From positions 124,001-188,000 of the forward strand of contig NZ_QWLV01000004.1 in NCBI RefSeq assembly GCF_003515075.1: a DNA stretch of 64,000 nt, given 5' to 3'. Below the pieces are notes generated by a model, which saw nothing but the letters and a program-made list of their open reading frames with translations, was not told the DNA's origin and did no database searches. Positions 24,949 to 35,400 of this stretch are shown here, piece after piece. Numbering within the stretch: the first letter of the stretch is position 1; each line of letters begins with the position of its first letter. The translations under genes and the position numbers were made by a program. Origin of the DNA: Sphingomonas gilva. GTDB lineage: Bacteria; Pseudomonadota; Alphaproteobacteria; Sphingomonadales; Sphingomonadaceae.

Positions 24949-26064
24949 CTATTGCGGCGGCGCGCTCCTGTAGCTCCGCCCAAGGAATTCGAACACCGGC
25001 AGCGCCTCGGTGTCCTTGAGGTCGAACCAGGCGGCGTTCTCCCAGTTGGAGCCCGTGCCCCAGCGCGTCTTGCACCCGGTCGAAACCCAGGCCGGCTCCC
25101 AATAGACCACGCCGATCCCGCCGTTGCCGACGACGAGCTCGGTCAGGTCGGTCATATAGGCGAGCTGCCCCTTGGGCGTCGCCGGATAGCCCTTGATCAG
25201 CGTGTCCGGCCCCAACAGGTCGGGCGAGCCGTCCTCGCCCTCCCGCGAGAAGGGGTAGGCGGTTTCGACCAGCACGACATCGGCCTTGTAGCGCGCCTTC
25301 GCCGCCCTGATCGTCGCGCCCAGTTGGGCGAGCGACCATTTCGACCATTTGCTGTAATAGCTGATGCCGATCAGATCGTAATCGAGCACCCCGGCCACCG
25401 TCGCCGCATCGAACCAGGGCATGACGTTCTCGGGCTGGGCGATGTGCAGCATCACCTTAGGGCTGGTGCCGGTCGCCTTGCCCGCCGCGCGCACCGCGCG
25501 GATGCCGGCGTTGAACAGGGCGGCGTTGCGCCGCCAGTCGATTGCCCTGGTCTTCCCGGCCATCAGCTCGCCATTGGTCTCGTTGCCGACCTGCACCCAA
25601 TCGGGCATCAGCCCCTCGGCATGGAGCCTGACCAGCGTGTCGTAGGTGAAGTCGTGCAGCGCCTTGGCCTGCGCCTCGGTCGAAAGCCCGGCCCAGGCCT
25701 TGGGGACGATCTGCTTGTCGCCGTCGGCCCAGTCGTCCGAATAATGGAAGTCGAGCAGGGTCGCATGTCCCGCCGCCTTTGCGCGCTTGAGCGTCTTCGC
25801 GACATCGTCGAAGTCGCTGTACGGCGTCCAGTCGGCATCGTTCCACAGCCGCACGCGCACCAGGTTGCCGCCGCGTTTCGCCATATAGTCGAACGGATCG
25901 ACCTGTTCGCCGCCCGCGCGATAGACCGCGCCGCAATCCTCCATCTCGTTGACGTAGGACAGGTCGGCGCCGAGATAGAGGCCGTTCCCGGTGCTGAGCG
26001 CCGCCGGCTCCTGCGCCGTCGCGCACGACGCGAGCGACGCCGCCAGAAGCATAGCCCACCTCAC
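24949..26064 (-). CDS. GH53 arabinogalactan endo-beta-1,4-galactanase
   Basis: The 371-residue lipoprotein (lipobox LASC, Cys14) has the GH53 barrel. The acid/base is Glu162 in WVQVGNETNGEL and the nucleophile Glu268 in VVLVETAYPF; LYLGADLSYVNEME and VRVRLWNDADW are family hallmarks. It cuts beta-1,4-galactan, the side chain of rhamnogalacturonan-I. GTG 26064 overlaps the receptor gene's stop by 4 bases (GTGA), so the two are translationally coupled; ATG 26052 is possible but leaves a very short signal. Confidence 0.95.
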   Translation of the reverse strand: MRWAMLLAASLASCATAQEPAALSTGNGLYLGADLSYVNEMEDCGAVYRAGGEQVDPFDYMAKRGGNLVRVRLWNDADWTPYSDFDDVAKTLKRAKAAGHATLLDFHYSDDWADGDKQIVPKAWAGLSTEAQAKALHDFTYDTLVRLHAEGLMPDWVQVGNETNGELMAGKTRAIDWRRNAALFNAGIRAVRAAGKATGTSPKVMLHIAQPENVMPWFDAATVAGVLDYDLIGISYYSKWSKWSLAQLGATIRAAKARYKADVVLVETAYPFSREGEDGSPDLLGPDTLIKGYPATPKGQLAYMTDLTELVVGNGGIGVVYWEPAWVSTGCKTRWGTGSNWENAAWFDLKDTEALPVFEFLGRSYRSAPPQ

Positions 26065-28739
26065 AACTCAAACCCGATGCCGAACATGTACCGCGCCCCG
26101 AACTTCTCGTAGCGGCCCTGCAGATCGCGATCGCCATAATAGGTTTCGAACGGCTCGTTGGTCACGTTGTTGGCCTGGAAGGTCAGCTGCAGCCCGCCGA
26201 TCGGCGTGGTGTCGGGGAATTCGTAGCTCAGCTGGAAATCGACCACGCCCTCCGGCGCGGTAAACAGGATACGGTCGGTATCGCCCAGCTCGGTCGCGTA
26301 GCTGTCGCGCCAGCGATAGCCGATGCGCCCCTCGAACCCGGCCTTGCTGTAGTAGAGCACGCCGTTGAGCACATGCTTGGAGAGTCCGGGCAGCGCGATC
26401 GAGCCGATGGCGTTGTCGTTTTCCTCCACGCTGATGTTGCTGTCGGTGTAGCTGTAATTGGCATAGACGCCGAAGCCGTCGAGCGGGGAGGGGAGGAAGG
26501 TGAACGCCTTCTGGAACAGTATTTCGAAGCCGCGGATATAGCCGCCTTCGCCGTTGACCGGCTGGCGGAAGGTGCCTTCGAGGTCGGGACCGCCCGCCGG
26601 ATTGGGCACCGTAATCGGGGTGACCTGCGGGACGATATAGGTGTCGAGGTCCTTGTAGAAGGCGGCGACGGTGATCGCGCTGTCACGGTCGAAATACCAT
26701 TCCAGACTGGCGTCGAGCTGGTTGGCGCGGAACGGCTCGAGGAACGGATTGCCGCCGAACGCCGCGGGCGCGCCGAAGGTGAACACGCCGAAGCCGGCGT
26801 TGAGATCGTCGAGCGGCGCGCGCGCCACCGCGCGGCTCGCGCCCAGGCGCAGCTGCAGCTGATCGGTCAGCCTGAAGTTGAGGTTGATGTTGGGGAGCCA
26901 GTCGGTGAACTCGTTCGGGATCGCCACCGGCACCGCCACCTCGGTCACGCTGCCGTCCGGCTGCTGGGTCTGGTCGATCCGCGTGCTGCTGGATAGCGTC
27001 TCGGTGCGGATCACGCGCACGCCGGCATTGCCGGTCACCGGCAGGCCGAGCAGGTCGCCGTCGATATTGAGCTGCGCGTAGCCGGCATAGGTCTTCTCGG
27101 CGACCACCCAGCTCGACCGCTGATCGAAGAAGGATGTGGTCGGGTTGATCGGCCCGAAGAACTGGGCGACCGCTTCCTCGATGCGGATCGAGGAGACGCC
27201 CGGAAGCCCGAAATACTCGCCGGCGAAATAGAATGGCTGGTTGAGCAGGCTTGCCGGGATCGGCACGCGCGCGGCGGGATCGATGAAGCCGAACTGGGTG
27301 CGCTGGGTATAGTCCTTCGACCGATCTGTATAGCGCGCGCCGACCGCGACCGACCTGAACAGCCCGCCCAGTTCGCGCTCGACATCGAGCGTGCCCGATA
27401 TCAGCTCGTCATTGACGATCGGCGCGCCGCCGCCATTTTCCGGGATCTGGAAATCGGCGATGCGATAGACGTCGGGATCGGTCAGATCGAGGCTGATCTC
27501 CATCTCCGGCACGCGGCCGGCAAAGGACCGGAACCGCGTCGTCGGCACCGCCCCGAACGGCTGGGTGCGCAGCGTCAGGAACTGCTGGTCGCGGTGCGTC
27601 GTCGAATAGCCGGCGTCGGCGGTGACGGTCCAGCCGTTCGCCGAATAGCGCGCGTTGAGGCCGCCGGCGTAGAGATCGTCCTCGAAGAAGAACAGCTCGT
27701 TCACCCCGCGCACGTTCTGGCCGAAGCCCTCATTGCCGGGAAAGACCGTGGTGGTGATGCCGGTGACGTACCCGTTATCGGTGACCACGCCGCTCTGCAC
27801 GTTGCCGAATGGAAAGCCCTCGACGCGGAAGCCGCGCTGGGTCTCATCGAACGAGACATGGCTGTAGAGGAAGTCGGCGTTGATCTCGATCGTGTCCGAC
27901 GGCTGCCATTGCACCGCCGCCAGCCCGCCATGGCGGATATCGTCGCCGCCACGCGCCAGCGCCTCGAAGCCGAAGGGGATGTTGTCGTTGCCCTGGCCGT
28001 CGCCATCCAGATCGGCGAAGCTGTTGGTGTAGCGGAAGATGTTGGTGCGCGTCGTCGCCACCGCCTGGCGCCGGCCCGAATAGCCGATCGCGACGCCCAG
28101 ATTATCGGTCAGGCGGCCGACATAGCTGATGCTGGCGATATAGCCGAACGGATCGGCGTCCTGCACCTTGTCCGCCTCGTCGCCGAAGGTGCCGCGCAGG
28201 TTGACGACCAGCCGGTTGCCGACCGATCCGTCCAGCGGCTTGACCGTGCGCAGATCGACCTGCCCCGCGATCGCGCCTTCGACCTGTTCCGACGTCGGCG
28301 ACTTGTAGATGAAGGCGCCGTTCAGCAGCTCGGCGGGGAATTGTTCGTAGCGGATGTTGCGGCTCGCCTCCGCGGAGACGATCTCGCGCCCGTTGAGCAG
28401 CGTGTTGACCAGGTTCGGCCCCATGCCCCGGATCGAGATCTGCGTGCCGTTGCCGCGATCGCGGTTGGTGGTGATGCCGGGCAGGCGGGCTAGCGATTCG
28501 GCGATGCTCGCCTCGGGCAGCTTGCCCAGGTCCTCCGACGACAGCACCTCCTGCACGCGGTCGCCCTCGCGCTTCTGGATCAGCGCCTGACGCAGCGACT
28601 CGCGATAGCCGGTGACGATGATCTCGGCTTCCTCGGCCTGTTCGATCTCGGCCGGCGCGTCCTGTTCCTGGGCGTGCGCCCGGACCGACCAGGCCGCCGA
28701 CAGAATCGTGGTTGCGAGCAGAACCCCCAAGGCGCGCAT
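26061..28739 (-). CDS. TonB-dependent receptor, probably for galactan oligosaccharides
   Basis: The 892-residue outer-membrane receptor has a signal peptide (cleaved after AHA-QEQD), a TonB box EIIVTG, a plug domain with ESLARLPGITTNRDRGNG and SIRGMGPNLVNTLLNGREI, and then a 22-strand barrel ending RYMFGIGFEL. It belongs to the sugar-transporting receptors of sphingomonads that lack SusD partners. Coupling to the GH53 galactanase suggests import of galacto-oligosaccharides, which is inference. A GGGGAGAGAGAC ribosome site precedes ATG 28739. Confidence 0.92.
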   Translation of the reverse strand: MRALGVLLATTILSAAWSVRAHAQEQDAPAEIEQAEEAEIIVTGYRESLRQALIQKREGDRVQEVLSSEDLGKLPEASIAESLARLPGITTNRDRGNGTQISIRGMGPNLVNTLLNGREIVSAEASRNIRYEQFPAELLNGAFIYKSPTSEQVEGAIAGQVDLRTVKPLDGSVGNRLVVNLRGTFGDEADKVQDADPFGYIASISYVGRLTDNLGVAIGYSGRRQAVATTRTNIFRYTNSFADLDGDGQGNDNIPFGFEALARGGDDIRHGGLAAVQWQPSDTIEINADFLYSHVSFDETQRGFRVEGFPFGNVQSGVVTDNGYVTGITTTVFPGNEGFGQNVRGVNELFFFEDDLYAGGLNARYSANGWTVTADAGYSTTHRDQQFLTLRTQPFGAVPTTRFRSFAGRVPEMEISLDLTDPDVYRIADFQIPENGGGAPIVNDELISGTLDVERELGGLFRSVAVGARYTDRSKDYTQRTQFGFIDPAARVPIPASLLNQPFYFAGEYFGLPGVSSIRIEEAVAQFFGPINPTTSFFDQRSSWVVAEKTYAGYAQLNIDGDLLGLPVTGNAGVRVIRTETLSSSTRIDQTQQPDGSVTEVAVPVAIPNEFTDWLPNINLNFRLTDQLQLRLGASRAVARAPLDDLNAGFGVFTFGAPAAFGGNPFLEPFRANQLDASLEWYFDRDSAITVAAFYKDLDTYIVPQVTPITVPNPAGGPDLEGTFRQPVNGEGGYIRGFEILFQKAFTFLPSPLDGFGVYANYSYTDSNISVEENDNAIGSIALPGLSKHVLNGVLYYSKAGFEGRIGYRWRDSYATELGDTDRILFTAPEGVVDFQLSYEFPDTTPIGGLQLTFQANNVTNEPFETYYGDRDLQGRYEKFGARYMFGIGFEL

Positions 28740-28783
28740 CGTCTCTCTCCCCTGATCGCCGCTGTAGGCGCGGCGTATTTATC

Positions 28784-28808
28784 AGACATATACCAAAGGT
28801 ATTTGTCT
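28784..28808. promoter_or_regulatory. 25-bp inverted repeat, candidate operator of the galactan receptor operon
   Basis: An 11-base arm starting AGACATATACC is separated by AAA from GGTATTTGTCT, which is its reverse complement with one mismatch. It sits 45 bases ahead of the receptor start, where a repressor would block the promoter. The left part, ATCAGACATAT (28781-28791), recurs exactly at 35588-35598 before the second receptor gene. Confidence 0.7.
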
Positions 28809-28889
28809 TACAAGTAAGAGGATTCGAGCGTTGTATTCGGCCCGGTTGACAATAAGCACTGCGGCGCCTGGACCACGTAGATCCTCCCG

Positions 28890-29012
28890 TCACCGAACCT
28901 TCAGGTTCCGGGCAAGCTTGTTCCGGGGTCCCTCAGGCGGCTTGGGCAGGAACAAGAGGCGTGAGCGCCATTCTTGCGGCGCGATGGACCCCGGAACAGG
29001 TCCGGGGTGACG
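28890..29012. repeat. Intergenic palindromic repeat between receptor operon and PL26 gene
   Basis: GTTCCGGGGTCC (28920-28931) is the exact reverse complement of 28986-28997, and bases 28993-29012 match bases 96-115 in reverse complement over 20 positions. The 328-bp gap (28740-29067) otherwise holds only the operator above and no gene. The repeat lies at the 3' end of the PL26 gene and may end its transcript. Confidence 0.8.
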
Positions 29013-29067
29013 AAAAAGGGGAATAGGGGACCTCACAACCGCTAACGTCGACCGCCATGGAGGCAGG

Positions 29068-31794
29068 TCAGCGTCTTCGCCGCCGCCGCGGTTCGGGGCT
29101 GGCGGCGTCGAGCGCGGCGGGGATCAGCGCCAGATTCTGGATCGCCGCCAGACCCCATTGCGACGCCCCGTTGGTCGAAACGCCGGGCCATTCGATCACC
29201 GGCGCGGCGAGCGGCTGCGTCGTCACCGGATGGCGCGGATCGCCGTCGGCGACGCCCAGCCCGGCGTCGCCCGAATAGAATTCGCGCGCCGCGCGCGCGG
29301 CGAGGGCGGCGTCGTTGGTTTCGTGCGCGGCATAGGCGGTCAGCCGCGAATGGCCTTCGCGCAGATTGGTCGAGCCGTTGCGCTTGCCGAACTTCGCCTC
29401 GAACTCGGCGACGGGCGCATTGTACCAGCGGCAATAGTCGAGCCAGGCGGCGCGGTAGCGCGGCACGTTGAGCAGCTGCAGCAGCTCGGCATTGACCTCC
29501 ACCGCGCCGAACACCGAATTGAGGTGCGAGAAGGCGATCTTCGGCCCCGGATCGATGAAGCGGCCGCTCTTCAGGTCGAAGGGCGCGCCGCCCGCCATCC
29601 AGCCGCTTTCCATGCGGCCGATGCTGTCCATCCCCGCGACCAGCCGGTCGCGCCAGCGCGCATCGCCGGTGCGTTCCCATTCGGTCAGCCAGGCGGCGGC
29701 GAGCGAGCACCACACCGTGCCGAACGACATCTCGACGACGCCTTCGGGCAGCGGCACGCGCTTCGCCCCCGGCACCTTGCGGCCGATCTCCACATGCTGG
29801 AGCGTTGCGTCCGAGGTGAGCAGCTGGCGCATCAGATCGCCGACGCGCTCGTCCGCGGTCAGATAGTAGAAGATGCGGCGATAGGCGGCGGTGCTGACGC
29901 GCGGCTGTTTCGAGCTGTCGCTCCAGTGCTGCACGCCGTGGCGCGTGCCGAGCCCGGCGAAGCGGCCGATGTGATGGACGTCGACCTCGCCGGTGTGCCG
30001 CGTCATCGCCTCGGCCAGGCGGAAGGTTCGCGGATCGCGCGTGCGCAACGCGGAGTACCACAGCCACAGATCGGGCGAGAGCTCGCTGTTCGCCCAGGCG
30101 AAGCCGCCGATGTCGTAGCGCCACTGATGGCGGTCGCCATCATAGCTGTGCATCACGTCGCCGTGGTTCCAGAAGCCGTACCAGGACCGGCGGTCGACCT
30201 CGTCCGCGTAGAAATCGATCAGGTTGGCGAGCTGATCCTCGATCGCCGCGCGCTTGGGTGTCGAGCGGTCGGGCAGGTCCCAGTCGCCGAACACATCGGC
30301 GCTATGGATATGTGCGGGCGCGGCCATCAGCCGCGGCGGCTCGGCATTGGCCGCCGCCATGGCGAGCAGCGTGTCGGCGTCGGGCGTGGCGTCCAGCGCC
30401 CACAGGGTCAGCTCGCTCGTCCGGGCGATGCCGTGCGCATTGTCCCAGCCGGGCTCGTAATCCTCATAGGTGACGTCGAGGCCCTGGTTCTGCGCGTCAT
30501 AGCCCTCCATCCCCATCGTGCCGTGATAGGGGCGCAGGTCCATCGCCGGCGCGTCGGGCGACCACAGCCACGCGGTGAGCGTCGCGGCGTCGCCGTCGGC
30601 GTCGCGGATGTCGATCTGGGTCGGATGGCGCTGCCAGAAATAGCGCAGACCGAGCGCCGCGCCGCCGTCCGGCCCGCCGACATAGCCCAGGCCCGCCGCG
30701 CGCCTGCCTTCGCCAGCGTCGATCCAGCCATGGCCAGCGCCGGTGCGTTTCCTCAAGGTGAAGCCGTTGGCCGAGAGCTGCTGGAGCGCGAAATCGCCCC
30801 AGGCGGGGATGCGATCGAGCCCTTCGCGCACCTGCCGGCCCATCTCGGCGAGCGGCGGGACGGCGCGGCCGGCGACCTGCGCCTCGCGGAAGGCGCGGCC
30901 GGGGTCGCGGCGCAGGCCGGTCAGCGGCCGCACCGCTTCCGCGAACAGCCCGCCGTCGGTGGCGAGGCGGACATGGCGGTCGTGGAGCGCGGCGCGCATC
31001 GGCACCGAGGCGCGCACGCCGAGGCCGCTGATGAAGTCGCGCGCGGGATCGCCGTCGAAGACGAAGCTGTGGACGATGCGCAGGTGATCGCCGCCGGCAT
31101 GGGCGTAGAGGCGCAGTGTGAAGGGCAGCCAGTCGCGCCCGCCGCCGCGATGGACGCCCTCGATCCGCACCACCGCGCGCGCCGGCCCGTCCTGCTCGAC
31201 CACCGCGCGGGTGACGTGGCCGGCGAAGGGCGTGCTCGCGCCGCCGTCCGGATCGGCGACGGTTGAGGCGACCAGCTCTACGGGTCCCATCACCACCCGA
31301 TCGCCGCGCCGCGCCTCACGGATCAGCGCGCCGCCTGACTTGGCGACGGTCCAGGCGATGTCGCCGGAGCGGATGACGATCGTGTCCGTCGTCTCGCTGA
31401 CGCGGACCCGGTTGGAGGGTCGGGTTGGGCGGCCCCGCGCCACGGTGTAGCCGGCGGCGTCCGCGCCGGCGGCGAGCGCGTGCCCGCTCCATTTGACCGA
31501 TCCGTCCGGCCAGGTCGCGAGCGTCCAGTGCTGCGACGGAACCGCGCCGCCGCCCTCGGCGCGCACGGTCAGCGCCTCGCCGCGCTTCACCATGCCGCGC
31601 GGCCAGGGCACGCCGAAGGTCTGGCCCAGGTCGCGCGGCGGCGCGGCGCCGTCGATCCAGCCGATCGGGGCGGGGGCGAAGGCCGGCTGCGCCATCGCCG
31701 CCTGCGCGAGACCGCCGGGCAACAGCCCCGATCCCCCGCCGAGCAGCATCGCCTTCAGCACGGAACGGCGGTCGGCGGGCGGGGATGCGATCAT
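29068..31794 (-). CDS. PL26-type exo-rhamnogalacturonan lyase (PcRGLX/YetA-like)
   Basis: The 908-residue secreted protein has a twin-arginine-like signal (DRRSVLKAMLL). The N-terminal beta-sandwich has FGVPWPRGMV and the family-typical ATWPDGSVKWSGHAL; the middle is an alpha/alpha-barrel with WYGFWNHGDVMHSYDGDRHQ, and a C-terminal beta domain follows. These match the three-domain exo-lyase family, which releases unsaturated GalA-Rha disaccharide from rhamnogalacturonan-I. It ends in six consecutive arginines. ATG 31794 overlaps the upstream gene's stop (ATGA). PL26 assignment rests on these motifs and the pectin context. Confidence 0.82.
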   Translation of the reverse strand: MIASPPADRRSVLKAMLLGGGSGLLPGGLAQAAMAQPAFAPAPIGWIDGAAPPRDLGQTFGVPWPRGMVKRGEALTVRAEGGGAVPSQHWTLATWPDGSVKWSGHALAAGADAAGYTVARGRPTRPSNRVRVSETTDTIVIRSGDIAWTVAKSGGALIREARRGDRVVMGPVELVASTVADPDGGASTPFAGHVTRAVVEQDGPARAVVRIEGVHRGGGRDWLPFTLRLYAHAGGDHLRIVHSFVFDGDPARDFISGLGVRASVPMRAALHDRHVRLATDGGLFAEAVRPLTGLRRDPGRAFREAQVAGRAVPPLAEMGRQVREGLDRIPAWGDFALQQLSANGFTLRKRTGAGHGWIDAGEGRRAAGLGYVGGPDGGAALGLRYFWQRHPTQIDIRDADGDAATLTAWLWSPDAPAMDLRPYHGTMGMEGYDAQNQGLDVTYEDYEPGWDNAHGIARTSELTLWALDATPDADTLLAMAAANAEPPRLMAAPAHIHSADVFGDWDLPDRSTPKRAAIEDQLANLIDFYADEVDRRSWYGFWNHGDVMHSYDGDRHQWRYDIGGFAWANSELSPDLWLWYSALRTRDPRTFRLAEAMTRHTGEVDVHHIGRFAGLGTRHGVQHWSDSSKQPRVSTAAYRRIFYYLTADERVGDLMRQLLTSDATLQHVEIGRKVPGAKRVPLPEGVVEMSFGTVWCSLAAAWLTEWERTGDARWRDRLVAGMDSIGRMESGWMAGGAPFDLKSGRFIDPGPKIAFSHLNSVFGAVEVNAELLQLLNVPRYRAAWLDYCRWYNAPVAEFEAKFGKRNGSTNLREGHSRLTAYAAHETNDAALAARAAREFYSGDAGLGVADGDPRHPVTTQPLAAPVIEWPGVSTNGASQWGLAAIQNLALIPAALDAASPEPRRRRRR

Positions 31795-32486
31795 GGCCGG
31801 GTGATCTCCAGGTTGCGGATGCGGATGTGGCTCTTGGTCGTGCGGATGGCGAAATGACCGCGCGTGTAGGGCTCGGGATCGTCGAGCGCGAACAGCAGCT
31901 CGCCGTCGCGCCTGACCGCGATGCGGCGGCCGTCGGCGATCAGCGCGATGCGCATCCAGCGGTTGGGCACCAGCATCGCCGCCTGGTCGCCGCGATCATG
32001 CTCGGGCAGTAGCGGCCGGTCGCCCGGCTTGCCGATATAGCGGCGGAAACGCGTCGTCGTGTTCCGATTGCCGCCGATGCCGACATAATAGGTCCTGAGC
32101 GTGTCGTACTCGGCGAAGGCGCCGCTGCGCGTGCGATCGAGCACCGGGGTTCCATCCTCGTTGGTCGCCATCCAGAAGGCGTTGAGGTCGCTGACCTCGT
32201 CGTTGGCGCCGCCCTCGGCCACCGCCATCGCCTCGAAGCTGATCGTGACCGGCGCGGTCAGCGCCTGCCGATACCAGAGCGACAGGCCCCTGGGCGTGTC
32301 GATGTCGATCACCCCCGCGTCGAACCGCACCACCGCCTCGGGAGATTCGGCTTCGATGCGCCACGCGCTGCGATCGCTCGTCGCCGTCGCGACAGGCGCG
32401 CAGGCGGCCAGCAGGCCCGCAAGGGCAAAAAGAAAGCCCGGACGCCGCGAGGACGACCGGGCCAGGGAGGAGACGTGGAATGTCAT
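31791..32486 (-). CDS. DUF6250 domain lipoprotein
   Basis: The 231-residue protein has a lipobox LAAC (Cys29) after a basic N-terminus. The mature part looks like a concanavalin-type beta-sandwich (DUF6250): VRFDAGVIDIDTPRGLSLWY, NAFWMATNEDGTP, TYYVGIGGNRNTTTRFRRY and a final GHFAIRTTKSHIRIRNLEI. The family commonly accompanies polysaccharide-degrading enzymes, but its role is unknown. It lies between the receptor and PL26 lyase genes, coupled to the latter. Sugar binding or a lyase-type cut is inferred only. Confidence 0.8.
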   Translation of the reverse strand: MTFHVSSLARSSSRRPGFLFALAGLLAACAPVATATSDRSAWRIEAESPEAVVRFDAGVIDIDTPRGLSLWYRQALTAPVTISFEAMAVAEGGANDEVSDLNAFWMATNEDGTPVLDRTRSGAFAEYDTLRTYYVGIGGNRNTTTRFRRYIGKPGDRPLLPEHDRGDQAAMLVPNRWMRIALIADGRRIAVRRDGELLFALDDPEPYTRGHFAIRTTKSHIRIRNLEITRP

Positions 32487-32489
32487 CGG

Positions 32490-35400
32490 TCAGAAGTTGG
32501 CCCGGAACCCCAGGAAATAGCGGCGGCCATAATAGCCGAGGCTGGTCATGCGGATGTCCCCGGCGGTCAGGCGGTCGACCTCGCCGGTCAGGTTCTTGCC
32601 CTCGGCGAAAATCTCGAAGCGCTCGACCGGACCGAGCCTGAACTCGTAGCCGATGCGCGCATCGACGTAGAGCTCGCCATCGTGGAACACGGGATTGCCG
32701 GTGCGGTCCGCCGCGCTGACGAGATACTCGCTGCGGTATTGCACGGGCACCGCGATCGAGATGCCGTATTTCTCGTAATAGGGTTTGATGTTGAAGCTGT
32801 GCTCCGAAAGGAACGGGTAGGGCAGCGTGTCGCCGGTCAGCTGGTTGATCAGATCGACGTTGGACGAGGTGCTGTAGGTGTAGTTGGCCGATATGCCCAA
32901 CCCGTCGAACGGCGAGGGCAGGAAGGTGAAGGCGGTCTGGCCCGACACTTCCACGCCGCGCTGCGTCGCACCTTCGCCGTTGATCGGCTGGCGCACGTCG
33001 AACACCCGCCCGTCGCCGAAGAAATCGACATTGCTGACCAGGGTGCTGCTCAGGATGAAGCTGTCGATATTCTTCTGGTAATAGGTGACGGCAAGGCTGG
33101 TGTCGCGCGTCGGATACCATTCGGCGCCGATATTGAACTGCGCGGCGCGATAGGGCTTCAGCCGGGGATTGCCCGCCGAGCAATCGTCCAGATCGCCATC
33201 GCCGCTGCCTTCGGGCGTCAGATCGAACAGACAGTTCGAGTTTGGCGCGAGGTCGTTGAACTTCGGTCGCGCCATCACACGTGACCAGTCGGCGCGCAGA
33301 ATCACCTCCGGGGTCACGAACAGCGCGAAATTGAACGCGGGCAGCAGATCCGTGTAATCATTGTCGATCGAGATGATCTGGCGGCCCACCTCGACATCCT
33401 CATAGCCGACCGCGTTGTTCGCCGGGCGGCGTTCGCGGATGATGTTGCTTCCGGTCGCCTTGTCCTGCGTGCGCACCACGCGCAGGCCGATATTGCCGCG
33501 CAGGTCCATGCCGAAGGGCTGGGCCTCGATGTTGAACTTCAGATAGCCCGCGGTGATCTTCTCGCTGATGTCGAACGCGGGAAGCTGGGGATAGCCTTCG
33601 CATTCGCGCACGCAGTCGAAATTGAACTCCGAGGTGTCGAAGAACTCGTTCACCGCCGCGAAGGTGGGCGTCGCCCAGCCATCGAACAGATTGTCGCGGT
33701 TGAAGCCCGGCGCGTTGAAGAAGGTGCCCGGCGTCACCCCGCTCGACGCGGCGAAGAAGTCGGCGAGCCGGTCGGGCGACCAGGTGAACACATAGGGATT
33801 GGTCGTGTCGCTGAAATCTTCCGGATCGCCGTTGACCACGGCGTCGATGTCGCGGTTCGCGGTCGGCACCATGAAGGTGGTGCCGTCATCATTGAGCGCG
33901 AGATAGCCGCCGCCGGCATAGCGGGTCGATGTCAGCCGCCGATACTGTCCGCCGAATTCGACGCTGGAGACGACCGGATGCTCGATCTCCCAGTCGAAAT
34001 CGAGCTTGAACTGGTCTTCGGTCTGCTCGTTGAGATTGGGCCGCCAGTCGACCGAGACGACGGTGCGGTCGCCCGGTCCGTACATATAGCTGTTGATGTC
34101 GGTGACGTCGAAATCGTCCGGGAAGATGAAGCGCGGCGCGCCGTTCTCCGGATCGAGCTGGATGCGCACGCCGTCGGGATTGGCGCCGATGCCGATATTG
34201 TTGGTGGCGTTGGTGTGGCCGCCCGACGAGAGCACGGCGAGCCCGTCCACGGTGAGGTTGCCGACCTCCCACTTGAAGCCCGCCGTCCAGTATTTGGTGT
34301 CCTGGACGAACTGGAAGTCGCGCATCGAGGGGCCGACGACCGATCCGCCCGACGTCCACGGTGCGGTGGTGATGCCGATGACGTTGCCGTTCTCGTCGAC
34401 TTCCACGCTGTCGCCGGTGACGACGCGCGACACCGCGCTCAGATCGAAGCCGAGATTATAATCGACCAGGTGCCGGTCCATCTTGTTGTACTGGAAGCCG
34501 ACGAACGCGGTCAGGTTGCTGGCGAGCTCGGCCTGGATCTGCGCATCGATCGACCAGCGCTCGTCGTCGCGCTCCCACAGGCCGACGCGCGGCGTGCGGG
34601 GGCTGAAATCGTAGAACTGCGTCTGGCACGCCAACCGGTTGGCCTGCGGATCGTCGGTCGTTGTCGGCACCGCGTCGCAACCCGCGAGCGTCGAGATGCT
34701 GCCGAAATTCGCGTTCTCGGTGTTCTTGCGGCCGTCGCCGTTCAGATCGGCCAGGCGCACCCATTCGGTGTTGCGGATGAAGTCGCCGCGCGTCTTGTTG
34801 CGGTCATAGGTGGCGTTGACCAGCACGCCGAAGCGATCGTCGAGGAACTTGGTGCCTGCGACGATCGTGCCGCGCGGCTTCCACTCGCTGCCGACGGTGT
34901 CGACATTCTGCAGCGATCCGTTGATCGAAAGGAGCGGCCCGCGCAGTTCGAGCGGACGGCGTGTCTGGATGCTGACGGTGCCGCCGACGCCACCCTCGGT
35001 CAGATCGACCTGATAGCCCTTGTAGACATCGACCGACTTGATCAGCTCGGCGGCGAGCTCGCGGAAGTCGCCCGAACGGTCGCCGCCCGACGAGAGCGCC
35101 GTGGCGCCGTTGACCTCTACGCGGTTGAGATCGGGCTCGACGCCGCGGATCGAGACCTTCACGCCCTCGCCGAAATCGCGCTGCAACTGCACGCCGCTGA
35201 TGCGCGACAGCGCCTCGCCCACATTGCGATCCGGGAAGCGGCCGACATCTTCCGCCACGATCGAATCGACGGTGGTGCCGGCGTTCTTCTTCCGGTCGCT
35301 GGCGGAGGCGAGCGATGCGCGGATGCCGGTGACGATGATCTCGTCGGCCTGCGGCGGGGCCGCATCGGTCGCCTGTTCTTCCGGAGCGGTTTCTTCGGAT

